Assembly (NCBI GenBank): GCA_025174535.1
Contig: JALBUN010000003.1
Span: 434,001 to 498,000 of the forward strand
Length of the DNA: 64,000 bases
Source of the DNA: Cantharellus purpuraceus
Taxonomy: Eukaryota; Basidiomycota; Agaricomycetes; Cantharellales; Hydnaceae
Reading direction: 5' to 3'
Shown here: positions 49,696-60,614 of the stretch, piece after piece
Layout: every line of letters begins with the position of its first letter
How positions within the stretch are numbered: position 1 is the first letter of the stretch
The notes under the pieces: generated by a model
What the model was told of the DNA's origin: nothing
Seen by the model: only the letters and a program-made list of their open reading frames with translations
Databases searched by the model: none
Made by a program: the position numbers and the translations under genes

Positions 49696-51692
49696 ATTGT
49701 GGAGGACAAGAGGGGCCCTCTCACCAGCATATTTTGCGGAACACCAGAACCGGTCCGTGCGGAGTTTTTGCGGAGCCTTGATAAGGTCTTATGGGACACT
49801 TGGGGGGCCATTATAATTATAGTCGGTGTGAATCAACTCTGCCCAACACTTTCTGAATCTGTGTTTTAGCGTTCTCTAGCGCCAGCAGTCCTAAAGTGCT
49901 GAACCGCTGTGTACGCTAATAGCCATTCAATGCGCCGAAATCCACCTGGGCTCTGTGCGCCGTGAACCGGTGACAAGTTAGGCGGCCCGAAGTTCTGCCA
50001 TGGTGTTGTAAAAACCTTGACTATTTGCTCACGCCACTTTGGTCTCACATTGAGAGGGGCGATACACCGAGCAGCAGCGTTCGCGTGCATATAATACAAT
50101 GAGCGAATTGGATTCCGTGTCTAATTTTTCAATTTATATCTGCTGATATTTATTATACCTGGCTTTAAATGGCGTTCCATTCGTGAATCAACAATTTACC
50201 AGGCCGAAGGCACTAAGCCGGCCCTAAACACTTCAAAAAGTATAAAGGCCGCCAGAGAAAGAGGCGCTGCTTTTTTTTTCCGCACACATAATCTTCCGAC
50301 CCACATATACCAAGGCACAAGGTAGCACCCACCCGAACTGCCATGGCGTGGGTCAAGATCGAGTGCAGGGATTATAATACGTGCTTGCGCTGCGGCTGAG
50401 ATTTTTTGCTTGGCCCGTGTGAGGCCGTTTCGCTTCCTTGGGACATGTCTTGGTCGTTCTTTTCGGAAGGCTGCATGCGGATATGAGACGACGGTGCTGG
50501 TCTTGTCGTTTGGAATCGACAAGCGTAGCAATCCATAACTAGTGCATGAGCTGCCTATTCCGTCCTGTTCCATGTTATAGTTCGGCACCTTCTGCCTGCT
50601 AGGTTCTATCATCTAGTCGCACATATATGGTGACTAGATCTGACATATCAGGTCGGTGCGATGCGGCTGCGCGCCATGACGCCTCAAAGGGCTGGAGATG
50701 GGATTTGGGATACTTACTGTATGGTTGTCATGTCGCTCTCCGGACTTCTTTTGATGTGCAACATCTTTGCCCTGCTATCCAGGACAGTGGTAGGTCCAAT
50801 TAATAGTGGTGACTGGGATATATAATCCTGGTAGTATTTTTCGGTCGGTGGTACGAGTAAGGTCTGCTTTCATTGCTCATCCTTCTTCACTCCAGCCCTT
50901 GTCTCACGCAGACCACTGGGGAGATGTAGTGAATTAGGAACTGGAAACTGGTGCATTTTCATTTTTTAAACGACTTGCTTGTTTTAAATTGCACACATAC
51001 CACACGCTGTTATATTGTTAACGGAAGTGTGTCCTGATTCGAAAGCTCAACACCGCCTATTTGATCGATCGTCTCTAGCTTCAAATATTGAACCTACATT
51101 TATTTCTGTGTAACAACGAGGAAGCAGCTAGTGTAAATGAGACACTCATACACCGCCATAATACCCCTTCTATGATGTGAATCTACAATATTGGCAATAA
51201 AAACCTGTGCTCCACCATGCATGTGGGTTAGAAGCAGTTTGATCAAGTCTGACTTGATGGGCTCAACTACCGACGGAGACTGGGATTTGTAGGCTTCGCA
51301 TCCGTTGACAAGCACGCATGGTTATAGCAGCCGTAGCTTCCGTTCATCAGAGCTCATATCACTAAGCGGTACAGCATGCCGTCATTACTGTAAACAGCAA
51401 TTCAGCACATCACCTCCTGCATCCGTCTGGTTCATTGGATTATAAGCAATGGTTGTTGAACCAGCCTCATGTCAGGCCTTATAGGCATGTTTGTCTTGCT
51501 GCACTTGTCTTGTAAATTCAAAGAGGAACTGATCCCATTCGGGATGAGCGTTCATCATGGCGAATGTCAATCAGTGCCAGTATCCATAGCACCGTATGCC
51601 ATATTTGCAGTGATCACAGATCCTTAGTTTACGTCAACTACTGCAGGCCTACATGCAGGCCACCTACCGCATACAATTACACTCGACCGTCA
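49696..51692. other. 2-kb stretch without a confident gene
   Basis: A minus-strand frame of 138 codons (50196-50612) and one of 71 codons (51100-51315) have no motif. I see no gene that I can defend. Confidence 0.45.
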
Positions 51693-52965
51693 ATGTTGTC
51701 CCTTCTGAGTCTTTCAGGTGTCATAACCTGCGCTGTCTTTCTATCGAGCACACTATTACACATAGTAGATGCTGCCGAAGCCATTGTCAGCATCGACAAC
51801 AGAGACGCTGCCATCCAATACAGTCCAGGATGGGCAAACATCTCTGACAGCACATCGCACACCAAGCTTACCCGAACTGCGGGGGCTACAGCCAGTTTCA
51901 ACTTCACAGGTTAGGACTCTCGCAATCACATGAGTTTATCAATGCAGAGCCTGTTAACCCGTTCTAGGCATTGGTGTCGCGGTGTTTGGAAACCAGGGCA
52001 CGCAAGGAGGAAGTCCGACTGTCTCAACATACACCATTGATGGGTTCAAGGAGACAACATACACCGTTCCTAATCTGACCCAAATCAACTACAACTTCAA
52101 ATTCTATGACACTGGACCTGTTCTGGCCAACGGACCACACACACTACTTATTACTAACTTGAATGACAATGCATGGTATTGGCTCAATTCGATCCAGGTT
52201 ACCACCGCTGAGGCGAATGTCACGACTCAGTCAAATGATACTTCTTCCGTATCCGGGCAGCCTACGCCACTCGCATCTGGGACGAGAACAGTCACCTCGT
52301 CTTCCTCTCCTTCAACTAGAACCATAGTGGGTGCTGCACTAGGTGGCGCAGCCATTTTTGGTGTGCTCGTTATTGGTGCCCTAGTGTTCTTACTGCGAAA
52401 GAGACGAATCATTGCTAGACAGGCAGGCACTGGTCAGCGTTGCTTTTATCATCTGTCTAACACACGCTCAACCCTCTTCTTCTTTTCAGGAGAGCTAGGC
52501 GATTTCGAACGGATGTCATCAGATGACGAGATGCCGCAGTCGCGGGAGATGCCCGTGCCATACCTCGTAGAAACCGTCCCTGCTGCCGGGGGCAACGTCC
52601 GTCAAGAGAAACCTGACAGGATGGGTGCATCGGCTATAAGACGCAGTTCTCCGGCGGATACTTTTTCAAGTCCTTATACCAACCAGGGGTCCGGCTCAAT
52701 CCCCTTGGCTCACTCTGAGCTTCCATCTAGTGTTATGCCACAAACTACAAACGTTGTACGCCCTGCAGTGCGACGTGGAAAGGGAGGAGAGGCAACTGAC
52801 AACTCATCTTCTCCTGTCGTCACTCCACCTGCTTCATTTATTCCCCGAGCGATAGCTCATGACCGGCGGCGATCTGTGGATGGAGGTGTCCGTCTCGCGG
52901 GTCATCCGGAAGACAATGAAATCGATGACAGCGTTACACTCCCACCAGAGTATGGTCGATACTAG
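51693..52965 (+). CDS. single-pass membrane protein with extracellular beta-rich domain
   Basis: A signal peptide (MLSLLSLSGVITCAVFLSST and on) leads into an extracellular part: AIVSIDNRDAAIQYSPGWAN, TASFNFTGIGVAVFGNQG, STYTIDGFKETTYTVPN and HTLLITNLNDNAWYWLNSIQ. This order (an Ile-Tyr-x-Gly/Trp start, SFxFxGxxVxVxG, Y-x-I-D-G, HTL) is widespread in agaricomycete surface proteins with a galactose-binding-like fold (inferred). A Ser/Thr-rich stalk, one membrane helix (IVGAALGGAAIFGVLVIGAL) and a basic stop-transfer RKRRII follow, then a long Pro/Ser-rich cytoplasmic tail ending LPPEYGRY. Intron 1 is at about 51911-51967. Intron 2 (52433-52489, GT-AG, 57 nt) keeps the frame open if retained. 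Ligand and function are unknown. Confidence 0.8.
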
Positions 52966-54042
52966 CAAAAGTGATAGTTGGACTTTTTCGGACCAGAAGT
53001 CGAGGTCTGACTGTCTGTCTACCTTGAAATAAAATAGAGTCCAATAGGTGGGAATATCAGATCGCCAGGACTACGATTGAGCCGTGCAAACAGATAGTGT
53101 TCTGAATCCTCTAGCAGGTATATATACACCTTTCGAAGATAAATCAACTTATCACGCTCAATGTCGGAATCAGCTGCCTCACGATTCTAATAGTCTAGCG
53201 CCATGCAAAGATCCTTTTTAACCAGAGGAGAGTTTGACAGTCAATTATACCGTATCAGTCCACCAATAACTTCATATCCCATTTACTAATGATGAGAGGG
53301 TACCTTTCTGTAAAGCATAGTTCCTCTGTCATGATCACTTCCTGATATTTGCAGTATCCAAGATAGTCGGATCGCAGAAGAAGCAAAATATCAATGATGC
53401 ATTAAGAGATATAAAGATGAATCGTGTCGCATGGCAGCCTTGCATGGTGAGAGCCTATGAGGAAATGAAGAAGTCTTCTTCGCTACTTAGCTGAATCACT
53501 CAGGCAGGCTTGAGGTAACGTAACTTGGTACGAATCCCTCAGTAGATAAGTAGTTGACATGTCGCGGGATGATAGTAGTGTTCGGTGCATCCGCGATTCA
53601 CTGGAAAGTTGCTTGAGCAATCGAGCCTGACCACAATTTGATCTTGCATTTGCGTATCTAAATCGGATGATTCGATCCTCGTCGACTCAAGGTGAACACG
53701 AATCCTGGCATTCGAGTGATGAGTAAATTCCCATGGTATGCCCATGTCTAAGCGGATGGATATTTGATGACGGTTGGAAATTCGATGAGGATGAGCTAGG
53801 ATGCCTGTAAGATTATAGTACAAGAAACAAAGAGGACAACTTCAACCTCGGTTGTGATTGTCTGTCATAAGCACATAAAAATATACTAGTTTATTTTCTG
53901 CAGTGTAAGAACAGAGCGCAATGCCAGAAATGCAATGGTGTCCTTGCAGTTCCTATCGAAGGTGCAGACGGAGCCGGTTGTTCCCGAGCGGCAGTCAAAC
54001 CACCGTATCCCGGTTCATGACTGTCATCACACCTGGATACCA
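52966..54042. other. intergenic, no gene seen
   Basis: There are only short open frames, none with a motif. Confidence 0.45.
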
Positions 54043-55405
54043 ATGAAATCGAAACACACTGACGAGCAATTATCATGGCTTCGCAGTCATCTTGCAGAGT
54101 ACGAGACTCGTGCTGGAGGGAACGTACGTGGCGATGCGAAGAAATTTGCATTGGAAAAGGCCGTGAAATATATAGAGAAGTGGGGCGTGCCCGACGGTGA
54201 GAAGGAAACTACAATGAAGGAGGTAAGACTACAGGCTATTGGGAGACAGCTTAGAAGACATATCGAGTTTTAGCAAATCTACACCTGGTTCAAAAATACA
54301 TCGGCCAGAGGCAAGGAAGCGAGGAAGAGGCATCAGCTTATGAAGAGTGTGTTATGATCATCTTCATATCCCGTATCTGGTGCTCACACAGTCGCAGAAG
54401 CTGAACGACCATCCACCGCTTATCTCACTGTACCCAATATTGAACAACCTGGACACTCCAACGGATCCACTTCTCAAAGTGCGTGACGGTATTTATAATT
54501 ATTATTTACACACCCTCATCCGTACTACAACAGTCCGTTACCAACCTCCACAACAGCCGCAACCACCGCAACAACAACAGCCACCACCACCCCCTCAGCA
54601 TTATCCCCCTATACCACAGCCAACACATTACGCTCCCCCTTCAGTCCTTTCTCCATATGCTTGTACAGTCCGCGACTCCATTCTGAATCCGACGTGTGAT
54701 GCAAACGATGTTGCTACTGCGATGCAGCTTTGTCCAGACATCCCCGACATTATATCGGCTGTTTTCGCCGCCGCCATCCTAGTGACAACGAATTCACCAC
54801 CTGATCTCGTTGATCCTTTGCAACATGTTTTACATCGCTACTCCTCCGCAATCAATCACTGGCCTCGTACCATGGCTTATAAAGCCTATACTGGTCCGCT
54901 CTCCGGGCGACATCTTTTACACCATGCCATCCGCAAGAATGCCACGTGGATCCCCCTCGCTCCATTCTCGCATCACCCTCATGATATGCAAGAGGAGCTC
55001 ACTCGACTCACGTTAGACCGACAGCGGAAGAGAGATCATGTGCTATGGGCACGTATACATGCTGCGTCACTTGAGCTTGGGCTTGTGGAGAATTCGTGGT
55101 TAGCAGAGACGTTGGCCAATGATGCAATGTGGGAGGAAGAGGAGGTGGAGTGGGTGAGTGGGTGTGTGCTTCTGAAGGGCCTTGTGAGGTCCGGAAAAGT
55201 GCCAACAGATGCGGGGACCGGAAGTTGGGCCGAGTTGATGCATAGATATCAAACCAAGTGGAAGGAGGTACGGGACGAGGGACGCCAAGCGCTCATGGCA
55301 GTGAGTACGCTCTCTGACATCCAAGGCCTTCTCAATTCAACATTGTATTGGCAGGAGACGTTGCTGGACATCAGAAAGACCTTAGAAGGACATCCTCGCA
55401 TGTAA
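54043..55405 (+). CDS. uncharacterised protein with a basic WF segment and Pro/Gln-rich linker
   Basis: Three exons are joined. The first (from 54043) reads MKSKHTDEQLSWLRSHLAEY and AKKFALEKAVKYIEKWGVPD, ending MKE before GTAAGA at 54222. The second gives IYTWFKNTSARGKEARKRHQ. The third, after GTGTTA...CACAG, gives SQKLNDHPPLISLYP, a Pro/Gln-rich linker (54541-54640) and ~250 residues without stops, ending LEGHPRM. A short N-terminal helical part that ends in WFxNxxxR with basic residues occurs in many basidiomycete proteins of unknown function and suggests DNA or RNA binding (inference). I do not recognise the C-terminal domain. An in-frame ATG at 53935 is possible, but the conserved part starts near 54043. 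Confidence 0.65.
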
Positions 55406-56130
55406 TGTACCTGTTGGTTGTTGTTTTAGTTGTTTTCTATGGCCCTGTTGTGAACCAGTGTCATGATGTGGTGCGCTGTCGCTTGTCTTACCCTACTGTT
55501 TTGTCTTCCCTAGCGTTACTTATTCCCGGATCACTGTGGTATTTCAAGGCCTAAGGGGCCGTACTCTGATGTTTGTCATGAAATTCTAACACTGTACTTC
55601 CATACAACATGCAATCGAACCTGCGGTTTCAGTGCCGAAAATATAGTGCCGTTGTATTTTTTGGTTTTGTCCTTGGACGTCGGCAAAAGTATGTAAATGT
55701 GTGAACGATCTGACAACAGGATTTTTCAAACAGGTATATGAACTCGACAAGAGTCACAACTTGGTATATATTACGTAACTGTGACTAGGATATGGATAGT
55801 TAGCAACCGAGATCCCAGGTTGTGCCGAATCAAGTACAATCAATCTAACAGTTTCCAGAAATGTAAAAATTTGCCAAGGTCCTTAATTATAAAACAAGCA
55901 GCGAAAACAGTTTGGAACAGAACCAACACGGACCGCCAGATAACATAAGCTGGTGTCTGTCTCTGGATCAACTTTGGACCCCATGTACATGTTCACTACA
56001 ACATGGATTAGAGGGGGAAGCGCTGAAGAAGGTGACTTCAGAAATATCAGGACTATCAAGGCTTCTAGGTGCATTGCTTTTACCTCCTACACTGGAGCCC
56101 AATCCCATTGTGGAAGGTGGGGATAGATCA
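55406..56130. other. intergenic, no gene seen
   Basis: This is the flank between the last host gene and the 3' LTR of the left copia copy. The base group GATCA (56126-56130) is the outer flank of that LTR. Confidence 0.5.
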
Positions 56131-56375
56131 TAACAACTAGTAGGTTCAGGCGGTGAGCTGGACCTTAAGTCTACAGCTGGAGTTCACAGATAAAGGCATG
56201 ATGTATTAGCTATTAGAGATATAGACTATCACACTATGTGTACCTGGAGTTCACGGATAAAGGCATAACTCCAGCAGGCACCCAAAAGAAAACTTTTGTA
56301 TACCCTGCTGAACTGTGGATCCATATGCATCCACATTGAGGGTGAGTCGCTTCATAGTAAAATAAACTTTCGTCA
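56131..56375 (-). repeat. 3' LTR of the left copia copy
   Basis: On the minus strand this 245-bp LTR runs from TGACGAAAG to GTTGTTA. It matches the 256-bp LTR at 60347-60602 along its length but with many substitutions and small gaps, so it has diverged from it. A purine run (GAGTGGGAG) just before TGAC is the likely polypurine tract. Confidence 0.85.
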
Positions 56376-56402
56376 CTCCCACTCGATGAGTTCTCAATGA
56401 GG

Positions 56403-59400
56403 TCAGTTTCCTCCCACTCCTAGCTCACCTCTGAATTTCTCAAATGCATCCTTAGGCAATTGCTCAGTGAAGATATTGGCCAACATGTCCTTTGTGGAGC
56501 AATACTGTAAGTTGATCTTGCCATGATCTACACGCTCTCGGATGAAATGGTGATGGATATTGATGTGCCCAGCATGTGTGTGAGCGACTGGTTTCACGCT
56601 AGTGCAATGCACCCTTGGTTATCGGTGTGAAGGACGGTAGCTATGACTGGTAGATATCCCAGATCTTCAAGTAAGGTTCATAACCACACAGCCTCTTGTG
56701 TTGCATTTGATGTGGCCATATACTCAGCTTCTACCATAGATAATGCAACCGTTTGACAACCATGAGACTGAACCTCCAGCGACGTCAAACATGAAGCCTC
56801 TCACTGAGCATGTGTGTCCAGGTCCTTGCCCCAGTTCAAGTCAGACCAACCAATCAGCTCTACAGATTTGCAAGCTCTCTGCCCAAGCATCAAGGCAAAG
56901 TGAGTGGTCCCCTTCAGATACCACAGGATGCACTTCACAGCCTCTAGGTGAGTCTTTCCAGGGTTCCCTCTGAACTGTGAAACAAGACTGATGGTGAATT
57001 GAATGTCAGGTCTTGTCTGTGTTGCATACAGCAGGGATCCAACAATCTCAAGGTAAGAGAGACTGCTGGCATATTTGAGGTAAGCTGTGCGGTCCTCCTC
57101 TGTAGCAGGTGACTGTGAGGCTGACAAATTATGCTTGACAGCGAGCGGTGTCATGACAGGCATGCAATCTTGCATGCCAAATTTGGCCAAGACTCAAGTG
57201 ATATATGCAGTTTGATTTATAACCACAGTGCGTGTCTTTCTGTCACAAGTAACTTGAATGCCAAGTATATACTTCAGTTTGCCAACATTGGTAATATCAA
57301 AGCTTTTCTTGAAATCTGACATGAATTCTTCAATCTTTTGGAGTTGTCTGTCCAGCAACCACCATGTTGTCCACATAGATGAGCACCAGCAGTGTGATGG
57401 TGCCATTCTCTTGGAGAACATAGAGACAGTCATCCACCTGGCTCTTTTGAAAGCTAAGCTTTTTCATTGTCTTATCAAGTCTTGTTTTCCACTGATGTCC
57501 CACTTGTATCAGGCCATAGAGCGCCTTCTTTAACTTCCAGTACCAGCCATCTTTGCCCTCCTCTTTGATCCCATCGGGCACCTCCATATAGATATCTTCA
57601 TTGAGATCTCCTTGCAAGTAAGCACCAACCACATCAATTTGATGCAATTCTATGTCTTCATGCACAACAATGGACAAAAGGGTACATAGTGTACTAAATT
57701 TTGCCATGGATGCAAATGTGTCATTGAAATCTTGACCAGGTACCTGTGAAAAGCCTTTCATGACAATGCATGACTTGTGCTGAAGAAATGCACCATCACC
57801 ATCATGTTTATTCTTGAAAACAATGCAGCTTCCAACTGCTTTCCGGCCTTTGGGGATTTTCTCAACCCATTCAAAGGTACCTGTTTTCTTCAGCTGATTA
57901 TACTCCTTTTCAACTGACTCCTCCCACTGCTTTGAGTAGGGTGACCTCATGGCCTCATGGTATGTTCATGGCTCGTTGGTATATGCAATGAAGGCATGGT
58001 GAGTTCTGCCGGTTGTTGTCACAGTCGCCTCTATCTCATCTTTGGTCACTGTTGTTCCAAATTGCATTGCAGGATTTCAGGTTCATGTTGGGTGACTACG
58101 TAATGGGAGATTAGCTCATTTGGATGGATGGGATGGTAGTTGTGGGTCTGGCTCTGGTTCAGGAGGTGGGGATGTGTGGGTGTCATTAGGAGCATCTGGG
58201 GAATGAACCAGCTTGGATTGGTTCAGTGTTGGTTCAGACTCTGGTGTGTTTTCCTTTCCTGCTTGGCTCGTGTCCTCAGGTATGAGCTGTTCAATCTCAG
58301 CATGTGTGGGGACAGCCCCTTGGGTGTCAATCAAGGCAAGATCTCCTGGCATTTGATCCTCCATGAAATATATGTCCCTTGCTGCTATTAATTTCCTGGT
58401 TTCCACATCCTCAAGTTGATACCCTTTCATTTCATTAGCCCACCAGTCCAGCAAGCAGCACTTTACTGAGGTAACTTCCAGCTTGCTGCCACAAAGCTTC
58501 TTTGGGATATTGACATATGCGATGGAGCCAAATATTTGGAGGTGAGATATATCTGGTCTCTTTCCAGACCATGCCTCTAATGGTACCTTTCCATTGAGTG
58601 CTGTAGGAACAGCTCCATATGTGAATGGCATATAGGAATGCCTCTCCCCAATACTGTAAGTCCATTCTGGCAGAATGTAGCATGCATCTCACCATCTCAA
58701 AGTAGACAGCTATCACTTGCTCAGCAATACCATTCTGTTCTGGTGAGTAGGGGACAGTGGTTTCCAAAATGATTCCATTGTGGTGACAGAATGACTTGGT
58801 AAGCTTCTTGATAAACTCCATTCCATTGTTGCATCTGACCCACTTTAGCCGTTTTCCTGACTGTCATTCAAGCATCACTATGGTCTCCTTCAGTGCAGCT
58901 CCAGCCTCATCCTTCGAATGTAGGAGCCGTCCAACTGGGAGCCAGCAAGCAACCTCAACAGCCACAAATGCATACTGCATTCCACAACAAGTTTCAACAG
59001 ACATGGGACCAGTGAGATTGATGACTAGTAGGTCCATCTTCTCATACTGAGTACTACTGGCTTTATGGAATGGTAGCCAGTGCAACCTGCCAAGGGCATT
59101 ACCACTATCACCGGTGAGTGATCCATGGAGCAACTCTTTGCCTTTTAGTGATACTGACAATCCACCCTCAAAGCTGGCAACTGACACCCCTTCTCGCTGC
59201 AACTTGCCAAGGCTGACCAAGTTTGTGGCAAGCATGGGAATGTGCAGAGTGCCAATTAGGGTGATCGTTTGGAATCCCTCTGGTAGTATGCTCCTGAATC
59301 AAATGGAGCTGTGGCCAGCTACTGGGATGTTGTGGGCATCCCCAACTGCGATTGATTCACATGAACCTGATGGTGAGTAAGTGATGAAGAAACTCTTATC

Positions 59401-60310
59401 ACAGAACATGTGTGATGTCATGCTGCAGTCCAATATTAACTCAGCCAACTTTGGAGCCCCTCCCACCATGTATACCTGTCCAATCCGGTGTTCTCCTAGC
59501 TCCTGGAGGTTGTTGACAGTGAGGTTAGCCACATCTCCACTGCCTTTCTTTTTCTCATCTTCCTCACACTTGGGACACCTGTTGGCCCAATGTCCTTTTC
59601 ATGACAGTAGCAACATTTGTCATCTGGCCTTGGTTTTGCTCCAGTGCACTTCTTCTTGCCAGCTAGTAGCACTGTTTCACTAGCTTTCTCTCTAGAGTGG
59701 CAATTGGATTCCAAAATGAGCATGCTGCTGACAGTGGTAGAAGTGAGCTTAGGTGATTCCAAGCTAAATAGTTGAATCTTGATGACGTCCCATGACTGAT
59801 TGTGGGGGAGTGAGAGGATGAGTGCTCAAGCAACATGTATATCAGGGAGCATCTCTCCTGCTGCTGTGATTTTCTGTCCAAGGTTGAGCATGGTAGCAAT
59901 GTGGTCAGCCATGGAGCTTGTCTCTACATACTTCCAAGTATATAGTTCCTCAAAGTAGTAGTGGACATCTATCCATTGCTGATTGGTCACGTACATGTCA
60001 TGCCATGTGTCCCACATCTCCTTTGAAGTTTGGGCCTTTGGAACGTGTGGCCATTGGGAACTCTCAGACCCTGAGCCGCCTGATCACACAGCAACCAGTC
60101 CATGTGTTCCTTCCATTCAAGCTTCCATTCTGTGGTAGCCACCTTTGCACCAGATGGTGCTTCCAGACAAGTCTCCATGCCATTGACTATCAGCCAAAGG
60201 TAGTGAGACTGCAGTGCAGCTTGCATGTGCTTGGCCCAGAGCAAAAGGTTCTGGCCATTGAGCTTTGGAAATTTGAAGTTGTGTGATTCTGATTCACTGG
60301 CAGGGCCCAT
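56403..60310 (-). pseudogene. gag-pol of the left copia copy (inactive)
   Basis: Domains in element order: gag with FKFPKLNGQNLLLWAKHMQA, a CCHC zinc knuckle split by a 1-nt loss (CCYCHEK then HWANRC), protease LDCSMTSHM in place of the usual D-S/T-G, integrase zinc part (NLVSLGKLQREG), integrase core with Asn at two catalytic Asp sites and Glu kept (GIAEQ), reverse transcriptase (DVVGAYLQGDL; YVDN at 57366-57377 in place of YxDD) and RNase H (GWSDLNWGKDLDT) ending with GHINIHHHFIRERVDHG. At least four frame changes and five in-frame TGA codons interrupt it. It cannot encode working enzymes. Confidence 0.88.
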
Positions 60311-60346
60311 AACCTAACAACTAGTAGGTTCAGGCAGTGAGCTGGA
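56917..60346. repeat. left arm of a ~3.4-kb inverted repeat
   Basis: Position x here pairs with position 120917-x in the right arm (60571-64000). All open frames in the two arms translate identically, broken ones included, and junction bases that I compared at both ends match exactly. The arm extends to the window edge on the right, so its full length is not seen. Confidence 0.9.
60303..60314 (-). promoter_or_regulatory. primer-binding site of the left copy
   Basis: Read on the minus strand this is GGTTATGGGCCC, directly inside the LTR end. It is the exact complement of GGGCCCAUAACC in the anticodon arm of eukaryotic initiator tRNA-Met. See the right copy for details. Confidence 0.8.
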
Positions 60347-60602
60347 TGACAAAAGTTTATTTTACTATGAAGCAATACGCCCTCAATGTGGACGCATATG
60401 GATCCATGGTTTGGCAGGGTATACAAAAGTTTTTGGGTGCCTGCTGGAGTTCATGCCTTTTATCTATGAACTCCAGGTACACATGGTGTGATAGTCTATA
60501 TCTCTAATAGCCAATACATCATGCCTTTATCTGTGGACTCCAGCCATGAACACCAGCTGTAGACTTAAGGTCCAGCTCACTGCCTGAACCTACTAGTTGT
60601 TA
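60347..60602 (+). repeat. 5' LTR of the right copia copy
   Basis: This 256-bp LTR runs from TGACAAAAG to AGTTGTTA, with the same ends as the solo LTR at 756-893. It contains two CpG. Positions 60347-60570 form the unpaired spacer of the inverted repeat and 60571-60602 pair with 60315-60346. Confidence 0.88.
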
Positions 60603-60614
60603 GGTTATGGGCCC
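60603..60614 (+). promoter_or_regulatory. primer-binding site overlapping the gag start codon
   Basis: GGTTATGGGCCC is complementary to the anticodon stem and loop of initiator tRNA-Met (GGGCCCAUAACC), the half-tRNA primer known from Drosophila copia and yeast Ty5. The ATG of the gag frame (60607-60609) lies within it and is opposite the CAU anticodon. The conserved gag motif (FKFPKLNGQN) starts 11 codons later with no other in-frame ATG before it. Confidence 0.8.

Larger units (their letters stand above)
56131..60346 (-). mobile_element. Ty1/copia-type retrotransposon, left copy, 5' LTR truncated
   Basis: The element is read on the minus strand: a fragment of the 5' LTR (60315-60346), primer-binding site (60303-60314), gag-pol (60310 down to 56403) and a 3' LTR (56131-56375). 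Domain order gag, protease, integrase, reverse transcriptase, RNase H is that of Ty1/copia. The 5' LTR stops after 32 bp and joins directly to the first base of the right copy's LTR (60347). The coding region is broken by in-frame TGA codons and frameshifts. The DNA is nearly free of CpG. Confidence 0.9.

Noticed and set aside
50196..50612. 138-codon minus-strand frame as a gene
   Set aside because: It has no domain, no splice partners and mixed composition; I cannot support it.
57258..59380. Open frames on the strand opposite the copia pol genes
   Set aside because: They are mirror shadows of the retrotransposon coding strand and recur identically in the other copy.
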